Source of the DNA: Owenia fusiformis
Taxonomy: Eukaryota > Annelida > Polychaeta > Sabellida > Oweniidae
Direction: 5' to 3'
Length of the DNA: 64,000 nt
Assembly (NCBI GenBank): GCA_903813345.2
Contig: CAIIXF020000012.1
Span: 11,204,932-11,268,931, forward strand
The position numbers were made by a program, and so were the translations under genes. Positions 1 to 12,900 of the stretch are shown here, piece after piece. Each line of letters starts with the position of its first letter. Positions within the stretch are counted from its first letter, which is position 1. A model generated the notes under the pieces. The model ran no database searches. It saw only the letters and a program-made list of their open reading frames with translations, and had not been told where the DNA came from.

Positions 1-1667
1 GCTAGTAAACAACAATCAGAAGCCTGCTTACATTTTAGTGTGTTGCATTGAGGTCCTTAAATATTCGTTCAAGATTGAACTAGATTTAACCAAAGAAGTA
101 TTCATTTTTTAGAGCAAATTATATTAAAAGGCAAATTGAAGAGACATGAACTGTGTTGGCAGTTATCAACACCCATTGTAGAAACGACAAAATTGCAGAG
201 TATTTTGAGAAGGTATACATGTTTGGTTTCTAAATACGATGATTTTTGGATAATTCTCCAATCTAGGCGTCGGCTTCAGAGGTAGGCTAGGTAGGGACTT
301 ATTAAGCTCACACGCATTGCAGCTTACAGTCTCATTATACAGTCAGATCGCTAATGTATCCCTCTAAAGGATGTGTCCAGATACTAGAATTATAGTATCT
401 GATCAACTGCAAATTGACTCTAGACTAAAGCTATATCCTGCAGATCTGGCATTTTTTGAAAATGTACTGAAAATGTCAAAGGAGCCTATATACCTAGTAT
501 ACCTAGCCAACATATGTTCAAATTTGGTGTTAGGGAGATGTGTACTTTTTGGAATCTTTATGCAGCCGTCTTTATATGTCACATGTTATTTCCAGGAATA
601 CATAACTCATTTAATATACGATGTAAATCTTTCACATTTGCACAAATAGTGCACCGAGATACCCAGAAAAGAAATAATATTTCATATGCCTCCAATTGCA
701 ACAGTTGTTCCTGGCACAATCATGAGTATGTTATTAACTTGCACAAGGATCTTGGAGTTGTACTTTTAGCTATAATGCATCGTATCATAATGTAAGCAAG
801 ATGCTGATTGGTTCATAATTCACGGCGCTAAAATGAACTCGCGTGTAAAATAACAGTCTTAACGCCCGTAATTAATAATTTTAACGCCGTAAGTTCACGC
901 CTGTAAATGTATTCTGAACGCCCGTAGAATTTACTTCTTCACGGGCGTAATTTACGCCTACACAGGCGTAATTTTTCGTCAGCACGGGCGTAATTTTACA
1001 TCTACACGAGCGTAATTAACGCCTACACACCCGTAAACAACGCATGCATTCTTTATACTAATAGGCCAACCATTATAAGCACTCCGACGTGGTACGACCT
1101 GAACGAACTGCGAACGAGATGGACGTATTGAAGACTGTTTAAGAACGAAGAAGCTAATTATATCAGACATATTTCCCCACCACAGCCAGATTGAGCCCGT
1201 TTGACGACGTTTTCGTAGGACTGGGAAGAACGGGTAAGAACTAGTTTGGTGTGATAGGGGGGTACAGTGTATCTAAAAATTATTTCTATCGCGATTTACT
1301 GTACCCTTATTCTGCAGATCTACAGGAGGGTTTATTCACTCTAGCACCCCTACCTAGGTGGATTTCCGCCTACCCACCCATCCTAATGGTGTGGTAGGTA
1401 GGTAGAAATCCACCTACGTGGGGTGTCAGATTAAACAAACAAACCCTCACAGAATATACATGTAGTGATAAATACGGAGATGGAGTCCATACGTCCATTT
1501 CATTTCATTTCAGACGGAGTCAACCTATCCTTGAGTATAAAGGTTTTTAATGATGTTAGGATAATCCTTATTTTCGGTGTAATGTAGCATTTATAAACAC
1601 AATGACCTCTCTAAACTGCATGAATCATTATTCGGAAAAAAGACCATCATTTAACATGTAAATGTTA
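1..1667. other. Intergenic stretch, no gene seen
   Basis: No convincing coding exon is visible. From about 830 to 1040 the sequence repeats a loose motif of the type ACGCCCGTAATTTTACG and its reverse complement, possibly a decayed inverted-repeat element. A clear inverted repeat lies at 1318-1451 and has its own entry. The rest is unremarkable AT-rich spacer downstream of the VWA-1 stop codon. Confidence 0.5.
1318..1451. repeat. Small foldback (MITE-like) element
   Basis: Two arms of roughly 55-60 bases are imperfect reverse complements, meeting around 1380-1390. The left arm contains CCTACCTAGGTGGATTTCC and the right arm GTAGAAATCCACCTACGTGG. There is no coding capacity. It looks like a non-autonomous DNA element able to form a hairpin; the family is unknown. 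Confidence 0.6.
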
Positions 1668-1780
1668 TCATTGAGGGCAGCCTTCTGGCATTATAGTTAA
1701 GCTGGTCGCATTCCCAGTTATAACTGTCAATTTTAGACAGCGTTGCATAACGTCACCTAACCTTCTGTCCACACAAGCCC
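1668..1780 (-). CDS. VWA-1 terminal exon E (Cys tail)
   Basis: The acceptor TTTTTCAG precedes the exon, which runs to TGA. It encodes about 36 residues with Cys near the start, the shared LGDVM motif, a second Cys and a final GCPQ. It aligns clearly with the tail exons at 13161-13279 and 26038-26153, which shows that VWA-1 extends this far left. Confidence 0.75.
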
Positions 1781-4700
1781 CTGAAAAACATCAGATGATT
1801 CAGAAATGTTATGTGACATGCTTCAATAAGGTAAAATTGCTCAAGATGATTCCAAATTGGTACCTTTGGTCCGTTGACATTCACCATAAAAGTATGTCAA
1901 AGCTGAAAACTATGATTGATTTTCATTCTATTTCTTTACATGTATAAAGTATGATCAAGAAATATTATGGGCAATTCTGAATCTGCGATGCCGTTGCTAT
2001 GGTAACCAAGTAAATATGCCATGCCAATTTTTAGGGGCTCTTTTCAGTGTTTGGCCCCCATCTCCACCATTATTGCTCAGATTTTGATGAAATTCAGACC
2101 AAATTGAAGGTAATAGATAATGCAATCAGAAGATATTTAGTTGATAATTCTGAATCAACAATGGCGTTGCTATGGTAACAATGTGAATATGCCCCACCCA
2201 CTTTTAGGGTCAGTTTTTCGCCCTTATCTTCTTCATTATTGCTCAGATTTAGATGAAATTTGCATCAAATTAAAGGTAATAGATAGAGTAATCAGACAGT
2301 TAGTACATGTACATGTAAACTTTGCAAATAGGATGATTTGCATATTGATTATGACGTCATAACTGTTTGTTCTTGCATATTTTGTCTTAATCATGATGTT
2401 CTAATCTGTGAAATTATTGTCTTTAAAATAGTCAGTAATGCTTCTAACTAGTTAATTAGTTTATTTCTTTTAGTTGAGTTTATAATTTTATTTCATTCAT
2501 ACTTGCATGGTCATAAAAACTGAATAAAACTGAATAAATCTAAAAATGTAATGAAAATCTCCAATTTATGCTGTTGCTATAGTTACAGCACATAACAAAA
2601 CTATCTGATGTAAAAAGAATTCTTTAGGAAATTTTACATTTTGACGGGTTGACTGACACATGTATTCTTTTTAAAATATGATGACAGAAAATAATCTTAT
2701 AACTAAAGAAAATTATTCAATTTAAATTGTGTTATATTATGATGCCATAATGGCAATTATTAATCAGGGGTGCAGCCAGCATTCAGTCAGGAGAGGGGGG
2801 GGGGATTGCGATTGAACAAGCAACCCAAAAATGTTTTATTTTACAAAAATTGATGCAACTTCCTTCAAAACTGAGCTAGAATCTTCAAGTCAAAATGATT
2901 TTAAAGCTCTTCTTCTATTTAATGGTTCTATATTTTTGTTCATAGGGGCGCACCCATCGCACCCCCTGGTAATGCCTGTTAATCCAATATGATGTTGCTA
3001 TGGTAACTAGGTGAATATGCCATCCCTGCTGTTCAGGGCTTTTCCAAAGTTTTGCTTCTATCTTTGTCATGATTACAGCTTGAGTGTATATGAAATATTC
3101 ACCAAACTGAAGCTAAAGATGCATGGATTATGTCAATTGACTGACTGGCATACCCATTGTCGCATTAATAGCTGCTAATGGTTTTGAAATCCGAAAAATA
3201 TGTTCAATGTCAATTTACACAAAAAATAATATCATTTTATGGTATAGGTCAATACTTTAGTCTATTTCATCTTTTAGGTCATGTAGACATAACTGTACCA
3301 ATTTTGAACCGAATGGTCGGATGTCGGATTTCAAAACCAACAGCATATCTGAAATCAGGGGCTTCCATACTTCATACTTGTAAAGAAATGGAATCAATCA
3401 TAGTTTTCAGCTTTGGCCTCATTTTATGGTGAATGTCAAAGGACAAGGTTCCAATTTGGAACCATTTTGAGCAATTTTACCTTATTTCAAGAGATAATCA
3501 CAAAAAGCAGCTATGATACCATAACAGGTACTGTACTCCTGGTATTTTTCGCCTGCTATTTAGTTTCGTGCTTGGTAAAATCGCAAAAATTAATCTTAGC
3601 GAAATTGTCAATTAAATCCCGGGGATTTGTGAAATTTATTATTACATTTCGTGTTTTGTAAAATGTTGTCAAGTGTTTTTAGGCGATTGGTGGAATAGTT
3701 AGTACCAATGTCTATTACAGTGGAATCATTTTGAGCAATTTTACTTTATTTCAAGAAAATAATCACAAAAAGGAGCTATGATACCATAACAGGTACTTAG
3801 TATGTCAGTCAGCCAATCTACATTATTCATGTATTGTCTGATTCACCTAGCATATTCACCTAATGGTTACCATAGCAACATCATATTGGATTAACATAGG
3901 GAGTGCTTAGAGGAATGGGGGTGCGCTGGGTTCACTCACCCCCTAATAACCAATAAAAATAGAACCATTAGATAAAAGAAGACTTTCAACTTGAAGCTTT
4001 TTGCTCAATTTTGAAGAAAGTTGCATCAATCTTTGTAATATTCAAAACCTATCTTATAAATACTTTTGGGTTGCCTGTGCCACGATCGCAGGTCCCCTTC
4101 TGACCGAAGCTGGCTGCGCCCCTTATTAAAAATTGCCATTATGGCATCATAATATAACACAATCCAAATTTGATAACTATGGTTATTACATTATTTTCTG
4201 TCACCAAATTTTAAAAAGAATACATGTCAGTCAACTGGTCAAAATGTAACATTTCCTAAAGAATTCTAAACTAATTAAAAGCATTATACTGACCATTTTA
4301 AAGACAATGATTTCCCAGATTTATACATTATGATTAAAATAAAATATGCAAGAACAAACAGTTATGACGTCATAGTTGAAAGGCAAATCACCATATTTGC
4401 ATATTCTAAAAATTGTTTGATTGCTCTATCTATTACCTTTAATTTGGTGCAAATTTCATCTAAATCTGAGCAATAATGACAAAGTTAGGGGCCAAACACT
4501 GAAAATAGCTCTGAAAAGTGGGCGTGGCATATTTAATTTGTTACCACAGCAACGCCATATCGGATTCAGAATTGCCAACTCAACATTTCTTGATTGCATT
4601 ATCCATTACCTTCCATTTGGTGTGAATTTCATCTAAATCTGAGCAATAATGACAGAGATAGGGGCCATGCACTGAAAAGAGACCCTAATAGTGGGCGTGG

Positions 4701-7700
4701 CATATTTACTTGGTTACCATAGCAACCCCGTCGCGGATTCAGAATTGCCAACATCATTTTTCTTGGTAAGTATCACGTATAGTTCATGAAAACATATGTC
4801 GCTTAGCTCGCCTCTAAAAAGGAAACGGAATGACCTTTGCCCCCATACTAAAACCCTTTATAGCCTTTATAAACGTCGCCAAAATAATTCAGTAACTGAG
4901 TAAGGATTCGTAAGATGAGAAGATTTGCAAGATAAGAAAGGCGTTAACAAGTAAAAATGTCACAACCTGCCATTTGTTACAGACGCCGACCATCGAACAA
5001 CGAACACCCATAACCGTAAACTAACCGCCGAACGCCGTCCTCAAAAACAGTTGAAGACAATATGTGATCACCACCATGGATGTGCCATAAAAAGGGTTAC
5101 AGGGCGTTCAGCTGTCCTGCAATTTGCATATTTGTCCTGTTCCCGCATCTGATGAAGAAACTGAAGTCACGCTCGTCTTCTGCGTGATAGAATATGTCAG
5201 GAAAATATGTATTTTTCTCGGATCATTGTCAAGCAAAATTATTTCAGGGGAAGAACATTAAAAAAATGAACGCCAAAAAACAAACGCCGAAAAAACGAAG
5301 GCAGTTCATTCGGAATTTTCACGCGAATTGCGAATGTCACGCAGTTGCTTCGAAATTAACGTATTCTTAGTTATTGGAAATGGATTCTACCAATACTCTC
5401 CAAGATGAATCTATGTTGTTGAGATTTGATAAACTTGAGTCAAGTTTTCAATAGTAAGAATAGGGCCGTTCTTAACAGCCATTGGACTTGCTTTTTAGAA
5501 CTTCTTGTTCACTTGGCTCCAATACTATCTGAATTTCAGGGCCTCATGTTCACCTCAAGGATGATTGACTCCCATCGATATTTTCTAACAATGAAAATGT
5601 CAGATAGTCGTTATTTTCTGAAACTATAACGGACTGTAAATTCATAATCACCACTCCAAAAGATTCGAAACGATATCTCGATCACTTCTTGTGTGTTTTG
5701 GAATTTTTTGTTTGGAAATTAGACCAAAATTAGCGATTCAAATTCTGAAGTGAACAAAATGGCGGCTGTTTGATTTTGAATTTTGTAATACGTGTACTTG
5801 AATAGTTATCCAATGATTAGTTTGGAGGTTATTTAATGGGAGGGATGGAATGTGAATTTTATTCCGATGGAAAATATGACATTGACCAAGGAATAGAATC
5901 CATACTGAAAATCAACCATAAAATGACCTTTTTTATTCCATTATTTCATTTCATGGCCCTATTACAAGTTAATAGACTATAAATACAGAACCCATGCTTT
6001 TATGTAACAATAACAATAAACAAGAATGAATCTTGTTTTCAATGTCATATTGTTCATATTAAATAACAACAAATACATAAATGTTTATTCAAGGTAGCTT
6101 CTCTGAAGAGCTACATGAATACAAAACACCGCCTTTTTAATGGTTTTACAGATCAATAACTGAGACAACGACTTTTTCGAGTGAATACGATTTTAGGAGG
6201 GAAAATACGGTTTTATTTCCCTGGGAAATTATTCGTTTTAAGTCCGTTTCACTGTTCAATCAGTAAAATACAAAAAGAAATCAAAAGACTAATGTGCAAT
6301 AATAATTGGATTACTATTGTACATAAATGACATTTGAATATTTCAGATTATTTAGTTTTATGAGCAATAACCCCGTGGCCTCTTGTATTTTAACGAACTT
6401 CAGTCATTTTGATTTCTTCGAAAATAACAAGGCAGAGAAACATCAAAATATAATAGGCAACTCATTGTATTAATCTAACCAGAAGCAATCTAAGGTATAC
6501 AAATGTCATTAATGTACAATATGAATATATTTTCGATATATTATAAATTGCACAACTGTCTTTTGATTCTTAGTTTTAGGTTTTACCATGGGCTTTCAAT
6601 TAGAGTTGAAAGCCCATGGTTTACTAAACGCAATTTAACAGTAAATGGACTATAGTACAGCAGACACACTGATACCATGAGCATTAAGGATCCACTTTGG
6701 ATAGGGCTTCAGACTTCGTGATAACCCACTCACAATCAATACCATAGAATAGATCATAAATATGTGTGAAATATATCAGAAAGATTCACAGATATTCACC
6801 TCGATAGAATAAACTATTTATTTCATATCTGTGCAGTAGTTGTCGTGTCATTTATACATTTACTTATAACAAGTATACCTTGCTATTGTTTGGTTAAGAA
6901 TATCTCCAAATGTCTGTTCCAGAAATTTCTCAGGTTTTAATTTACATTTCGTCCCATTATATGCGTTAACTGCCTTCCTGAATTGCCTTCTTGTACTACC
7001 TTAAGTAAATAACAAATTTTTCAGACTCGTGTTAGAGCTTCATACATTTTACTAGTGCGTGATCTAACTTCAAAATTATAAATTTGCAAGGGAACGTCAT
7101 CACGCCTAACCATCGACAAGGTACAGTGAGAACATATACCGATACATTTTGTCAGAGTACCTTGTCGATGGTTAGGCGTGGTCATGAAAAAGAAATTCTT
7201 TGTTCTTCATTTCCCTTAGCTTTTTCCTAAAATAACATTAATATCGTTTTAGAGTATTCCTCTAAAATAGAGTCAATTTCACCGTTCTTATAAGCTTATT
7301 TTTCGCCTCGTATATTCAAAACAATTCTTGCAATCAAATACTTACTTGAACTAATCACGTCGGTTTTTCTAAACTTATGAAGAATCAATCCGATGTTTGC
7401 ATTTGAGTTATTTATGGACTTGGTCTGTCTTATTACGTAATTTGTTACGTTTTTCGCCCTCTCCAAGTCTTCAGTGTCCATAAAACAGGAAACGTCAAGG
7501 ATGATCTGCATGTTGAAAGAAGCTGAAAGAACAAATAGCCAATGAATGGTCTTTCCAAATCGCATTTCAACAATATAATGCAATACTCTAAAAGGTATAT
7601 TATCTTTATCTTTCCAAATAAACATAATAATTTGCAAGTATTTTCTTTAACACTTTATACGATATAGACAGGTTACAAAAATAAGCATAATATAAAGCTT

Positions 7701-10425
7701 TCAAAATCTGTAAAAACAAAAAAGAGATCATATCAAATTAAATGATACACCAAAACTAGATCACAAAGATCGTTGCTTTAAATCAGGAACATTGGCCACT
7801 TCACAAAAAATCAGTGCAAATTCTTAACTATAGCAGCGACCTCTATTTCTGGAGAGAAGTCCATGCTAGTTGCAGTATAGTTAATAAAGGTTCTTAATGC
7901 ATAAACGTCTGCAATTTTGGTTTTCTAATATACTCCTCAAAAAAAGGTAAGGACCAGTGGTTTTCCTCATAGGTTTACATGTTAACCCCCATATTTGTTT
8001 GAACCACTATTTTCTAAGCGGGGAACAAAAGAAATCCCAATAAAGTAAATAAATCTGTATCTTGATTCTATTCCCTATAAAGTCCGCAACGTTTCAATGT
8101 TATATCTCCATTACATTGGGTCAAAAATTGATGTCAAAATTGATCAATTTCATGAAATTTAACAAAAATGGCAGATTCCATGTTAAACAAATGGGGAATG
8201 GTGGCTTAGGGGCAACTCAGATTTTGGAATATCTATTCACTAAAACATTTATTAAAAATACTTTCTAAGTAGAAAATTGAATGATTTTACATTGTAAATG
8301 CTAAATGTCTCGCTTATGTTGTCAAAATTAGCGATACGGAGCGTTAACGTAATTTTGACCACCTCACTGAACCACCTGTGTTATTTCAATGAGAGGATCA
8401 TTAAAAAATCATTGAATTTGAAACCATTAACTTTTGTAAAGCCTGGACAATTAAATCATATTTTTGTCGAGTGGACAATTTAGCAAATTTAATTATCTCT
8501 TATAATTTCAATTTTGAGAGCAATTGAATGGATGGATCGTTCCTCATATGACTTATGGCAACCCAACCATTCCCCATTTGTTTAACATTGGATCTGCCAT
8601 TTTTGTTAAATTTCATGAGATTCATCAATTTTGACATCAAATTTTGACCCAATGTAATGGATATATAACATTGAAATGTTGCGGACTTTAGAATCAAGAT
8701 ACAGATTTATTTACTTTATTGGGCACTTAAAGTCTCAAAATATTCCAAATTGGTACCAGAATATTCTCTAGTGATGTTTCGGTTTCCATGGTATAATTAT
8801 GAGTGTTTGATTTTTGTTTCCATAAAGCTTGATTATATGATTTCATTTATTGAACACCCCTTTAATTTGTCTTCAAAGGATTGTTTTACGTATTGAATCA
8901 GCTATTACAGTAGTGAAACAGAGTGACCTTGACATTGAACACTAGATACACTTTTTATGTATTTTATTAACAGCTCGTGGATGGCCATATTAATCAATTT
9001 ACTTTGCCTATAGTACTTATAATATCAGCTTCAGTATTGTTTTACTTTAAAGATGATTTAATAATGTTGTTATTCAAGGTGGTATTGACCTGTAAAGTGC
9101 AGTCAGCCGTGAATGAGCAGATATGTACGTAGAACGGCTGAAACAAATTAAATCGAACTTATCTATTTGTCTATTTTCCTATTTTGTATGGCTTTCTCAA
9201 ATCCAAGTTTAAAAATGTTAGATGATACCGACTGGATTTCAAACGTGGATTTCAAAATTAGGCATAAGTTATGTCCAGGTTTAGTCAAGTAAATTCAATC
9301 AAATTTTCATTTTCAAAGAAATAATTACTATTATATACAAGGTGGCGCAAAAATAAAAGCTTGCTTTAAATTGACCAATTATTTTTCAAAATCATCTATA
9401 AGTTCTCAAAAGTTCAAACCTAACTCAAAATTTGAGCAACTAGGTGGTGACATTTTGTCATGTAACTAATGCCTTGTCATGAATTTGAATTCGTGATATT
9501 TTTTAAACGAAGCCATGTTTGGGATTCAGTTATATCATAGGTTATATTCACATATTTGTAGTTGATACCCAGTAAAAAAGGAAATTGTGGAAGTAATATA
9601 GATTCTATTGCGACCCAATGGGCAATAAACACTGAGTTGTTTGAATGAGGAAAAAAATTATACTTATGATTTACTATTGTTTTGTTTTCTTTCCGCGGAT
9701 ACACTTGTCAGAAACCTCTGTGTGAGACTTTGGATATCATATAAAGCATTATATAAGTATGTTTTTGAAAACATCGTCAGTCACATTAATTTCCTATTAT
9801 AGAATTAGTTCAATTGTGTTAAATTAATCCATATGTAACTTTTTAACCTCTAAATCAACACTTAATCAAGTGTGTGTACCTACAGGTGCAAAATATTAAT
9901 TCAGTCACACAAAAACAAACAAATTATACATTCATATAACATAAGAGATGTACACAAGCAATAGCCATATAGATGAAAACATATCATGTACATATGTAGC
10001 ACCTTATAGTAAGATTTTTGAGGAGTATCAAAATGTCCCGGATCATAATACCAACTTGATGTTAAGTGCTGAAATATTTAGAAAGACATTCCAATGTTTT
10101 TCTACCATCCCTGAATTTATTATACGAAAAGGATTATCCTAAAATTACCAAATCGTACTCGTATGTTTCAAAGAGCAGGCTCGCATCGAATGAAAACAGC
10201 AAAAATATTGTGAAATTGTAAAAATTCCTTTGGAGTCCGTTCCAATCTCCTATCCAGTCGGTGTTGCCCCTTTAACAAAGATAATACTATATTGTACTTA
10301 CGAGGGTCTCCATATGCGCCTCCGTTGTCATATAGGGGAATAAGTGATGGCGTGACTACAGAATCAATATCTCCCGCCACCACCCCTATAAAAACTACAA
10401 TCAGTACATGTAGTTCATATAACAT
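1668..10425 (-). CDS. VWA-1: secreted VWA-domain protein, apparently lacking two exons
   Basis: Paralog of the two genes to its right. Four exons are recognisable with consensus splice sites. L (10302-10425) carries ATG, a hydrophobic signal peptide starting MLYELHVLIVV and a linker ending DNGGAYGDP. A (7346-7522) is the VWA N-terminus with IILDVSCF. B (6879-6999) contains NAYNGTKCKLKP. E (1668-1780) is the tail starting GACVDRRLGDVM and ending in a TGA stop. Junction phases match VWA-2 and VWA-3. Exons C (strand with the ITDG motif) and D were not found between 1781 and 6878, and joining B directly to E would break the frame. The interval carries a large foldback insertion. The gene is either recently broken or has C and D exons too diverged to see. 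All retained exons are open, which argues that any loss is recent. Membership of the family is firm; function is unknown. Confidence 0.65.
1969..4751. mobile_element. Large foldback element with arms of about 1 kb
   Basis: The sequence from about 1969 to 3030 is an imperfect reverse complement of about 3830 to 4751. The outer ends read GGGCAATTCTGAATC and GATTCAGAATTGCC. Each arm contains repeated modules with GTTGCTATGGTAAC or its complement (near 1990, 2165 and 2990 on the left; 3868, 4536 and 4705 on the right) and a shared segment with GGGTGCAGCCAGC / GCTGGCTGCGCCCC. The spacer (3030-3830) holds a short direct duplication (about 3456-3540 and 3716-3797). A related fragment lies just outside the left arm (about 1830-1910, matching about 3390-3490 in reverse). 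No transposase is seen. It sits inside VWA-1, in the interval where two exons are missing. Confidence 0.7.
4752..6878. other. VWA-1 interval without recognisable exons
   Basis: By analogy with VWA-2 and VWA-3, exons C and D should lie here or inside the foldback element to the left. I searched for the reverse complements of their conserved parts (the ITDGHK strand and the STEELDS helix) and saw neither. A short palindrome at 6586-6619 is the only clear structure. Confidence 0.45.
6586..6619. repeat. Short hairpin, 14-base arms
   Basis: CCATGGGCTTTCAA is followed by six bases and then its exact reverse complement. The same arm sequence forms an uninterrupted 32-base palindrome at 58109-58140, so this is a dispersed unit rather than chance. 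Confidence 0.6.
6879..6999 (-). CDS. VWA-1 exon B
   Basis: Middle part of the VWA domain, with KAVNAYNGTKCKLKP and an EQTFGDI helix. It starts after an AAG acceptor and ends AG|GTATAC. That GTATAC donor is shared by all three paralogs and explains why an in-frame stop just beyond it is not the true end. Phases are 1 in and 2 out. Confidence 0.75.
7101..7180. repeat. Hairpin with 24-base perfect arms
   Basis: The sequence beginning CACGCCTAACCATCGACAAG is followed about 30 bases later by its exact reverse complement. It lies in the intron between VWA-1 exons A and B. It is probably a tiny MITE. Confidence 0.65.
7346..7522 (-). CDS. VWA-1 exon A
   Basis: This 177-nt exon starts after TTTCAG and ends before GTAAGT, phases 1-1. 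It encodes SFNMQIILDVSCFMDTEDLE and the first helix and strand of a VWA domain. The metal-site motif reads DVSCF rather than DxSxS, as in its two paralogs. Confidence 0.8.
7523..10301. other. VWA-1 first intron
   Basis: Intron between the signal/linker exon and exon A. It contains the foldback element at 8036-8723. Nothing else coding was seen. A stretch near 9340 (AAGGTGGCGCAAAAATAA) resembles a mariner-type terminal sequence, but no partner end was found. Confidence 0.5.
8036..8723. mobile_element. Foldback MITE with arms of about 190 bases
   Basis: The arms, 8036-8230 and 8530-8723, are near-perfect reverse complements. The left end starts GCCC-like CCCAATAAAGTAAATAAATC and the right end finishes GATTTATTTACTTTATTGGG. 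The roughly 300-base centre is AT-rich. No transposase is encoded, so this is a non-autonomous element. Confidence 0.75.
10302..10425 (-). CDS. VWA-1 exon L (signal peptide and linker)
   Basis: ATG at 10425 opens a 124-nt coding segment, exactly the length of the equivalent VWA-2 exon. It encodes a hydrophobic signal (MLYELHVLIVVFIGVVAG) and a linker ending LIPLYDNGGAYGDP, then the donor GTAAGT in phase 1. Confidence 0.8.
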
Positions 10426-11135
10426 AATGCTGATCCTGAATTCTAAAGGTATTAAAATATGTATTCCAATGTCCAATCAATATTTCGGAATCAATTCTAT
10501 TAACAGTTATCATGTGATTTTTATGCATTACCAATCACCTGTAATTGTGTTGTATCATTGTGTTTCCATGTTGTTGTGTATTTTATTAAGTTCTTCTTAT
10601 ATTGTACTTACAATATATTATCTTCTTGCAGCAAATGGACGTAGTCTAAGCACAAACATATTTGCAAAGTAGACAGCCTGTCCAATTGATAACTGTGAGG
10701 CCCTAGGAATATACCCCCATCACCGAGACAGCAATATGTAACGATCCAGAAACATTATGTATCTGGATTATCTAGATTATTTATATGGTACATCTTATAT
10801 GACATTCTCTTTATATGACATTTATCTTTTCATGACTTCAGTATGAATAAAACGCTTAAGTCACATATATATGGTCTTTTGGTTCTGGAATCTTTGTCTG
10901 TGATTATTATTTCTGCATAGACACTAGAGGTGTATTTGTTTTGGGATTAAATACAAAGAAATCAGTGTGATAAGTTGCATTTTTTTATTTGAAAAAAAAT
11001 GTGATCCTGCACTTTCAATAATTGCAAACAATGCATGATTTTGTTCCAAATTCCAAATTATTGCAAGCTTTACCCACTGAGAGTTGCTCACGTGATAAGT
11101 AGGACAACAAAATCTTGCCTACAATACCAACTGCT

Positions 11136-11269
11136 TATGCCCGAGTCACATTTTCTCCGACTAATCGGCCGGCGTCCGGCCGATTGAGTTTTTGTTTAAA
11201 ACTGAATTCAATTTTGAACAGATTTCGGGCGCCGGCCGATGAATCGGGGCAAATGTGACCCAGGCATTA
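11136..11269. repeat. MITE with CGGCCGGCGCC-type terminal repeats
   Basis: Terminal parts read ATGCCCGAGTCACATTTTC and, in reverse, ATGCCTGGGTCACATTTGC, each leading into CCGA...CGGCCGGCG. The ends are therefore inverted repeats of about 45 bases around an AT-rich centre. Related ends occur at 11293-11488 and 29578-29660, and more distantly at 44960-45455. Confidence 0.65.
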
Positions 11270-11292
11270 GTAAAGTTTAGTGTGCACATTAT

Positions 11293-11488
11293 GCATGCCT
11301 AGCTCCCATTTGCCCCGATTCCTCGCCCGGCACCCGGCTGATTGCAATAGTTTGTTCAAAACTGATTTCAAATTGCTTCAAATTTACCAAACATCTCAAA
11401 TATGAAATTTGACCTTCGATTCTGAACAAGATGCTCAATCGGCCGGGCGTCGGCCGATGAATCGGAGCAAATGTGACCGATGCATTAA
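11293..11488. repeat. Second MITE of the same family
   Basis: The ends carry TTTGCCCCGATTCCTCG and its complement-like CGATGAATCGGAGCAAATG, with GCATGCC/GATGCATTA outside. It lies 25 bases from the preceding copy in the same spacer. Confidence 0.6.
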
Positions 11489-12559
11489 GATACAATATTT
11501 TAGCATACGGCTCTTTCAAAAATGTTCACTATTGTAATTCTGAGTTTTTACACACATACATATGTGTTAACAAACAGTTTTTGATATACCAATTACAAAT
11601 TAAGCCAAAGCAAACATATGCATATGCAAATTAGCCATAATCTACTTTGGCTGTTATTGGTATACACAGTGTATCATTAAATATTTTGATATAACGATTT
11701 AATAGCTAACAATTTTACAGTTGAATTGACTGATTTTAAATTATGCTTTTCAATACAATACTCATACAATTGGATATAATAGGCAAACAAGTTGTATTGA
11801 TTTCGTCATCACTGTTTACACTAAAATAATTACTGTCCTTTTTAATACAAGGGTTGCTTCAAAAGTCCTGAACGTAGTTCTCTGATTGCATCTCATGTTT
11901 ATAACCCCACTGGGCTCAGTTCGGTAAGGATAAAGATAGACCATCCGTTCATTAGTCCGTCCGTTGAACGATAACTCAAATACCGGTTGACAGATTTGGT
12001 TATCAACTTTATTATGTTAGTGCTTCATGATAACTTAAATATCGGCTGTCGAATATTATTCAAAATAATATACTGGTGTCTCTTTGGCACAGGACCATTG
12101 CTTTTGATGGTATTTTCAATGGTCGCTTGATTCAAAATGGCTGCCATTTTTCGTAAGATGCAAATTATGATAACTTAAGTCTTTTGTCGAACTCAGTTTA
12201 AATTCCATACACCATGTTCGCAGAGAATCATTGCTTGTGATCACTGCCCATTTTAAGCGAGATATTTTACAAAAGATGATTTTTGGCTCAAAACTCTATG
12301 CTATATTCATAATATCCGTTCAAGAGAAAAATTTCAAAATAGACTCCAAATGCAAAATGGCTCCATTTCCTGGTTTTTACGTTAACGTATGCGATAGACT
12401 ACATAATTTTGTTTGTTTTGCTCTGAATATGTATACTAGGGAGTTTACCTGACAATTTTTTCAAAAAGTGAGTCTTTATCTAAATTTAGGCATCATATTC
12501 AATTTTCCTTTCCACGGTAGAATTCTCTAATCGGAAGGAGCGAATCTCTTTCCTTGTAA

Positions 12560-12900
12560 GGTCAATCACATGTACATTTATTTCTTAAAAATGTATTTAT
12601 TTGGGTTATCTTAATTAAAATTTAGAGTCACATGGCGTGGTGGCTGATTGATTCTTTGGCTTAATTTTTGTGGATCTCAATTTCTGGCGGCAGAGAGAGG
12701 GGGTAGTGTCACAATTACCGATTATTTCAAACAGTAGATGTTTGACCCCTATTGAGTTTAGTGTCAAAATGTAGCTGAGACAAATCCATAACTTGAATTA
12801 AAAAATAAGGCACTTGGCCTTTTGCCCATTGACTAGTATGGTGACATGAATTAGAGCTGTTTTGCCAGAGTCTCAACTGTTTTTTCGACAGATTCATACT
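12560..12900 (-). repeat. Diverged copy of the 463-base repeat
   Basis: In reverse orientation this matches much of the units at 16586-17048 and 17918-18380. Shared pieces include TCACCATACTAGTCAATGGG, the segment around ATAGGGG and GTGACACTACCCCCTCTCTC. The match runs past the left edge of the perfect duplication (shared GACTYTGGCAAAAC), so the underlying element is longer than that duplicated block. Confidence 0.65.

Noticed and set aside
11289-11519. Minus-strand open frame of 76 codons
   Set aside because: It spans a MITE with inverted GC-rich ends; the peptide has no family features.
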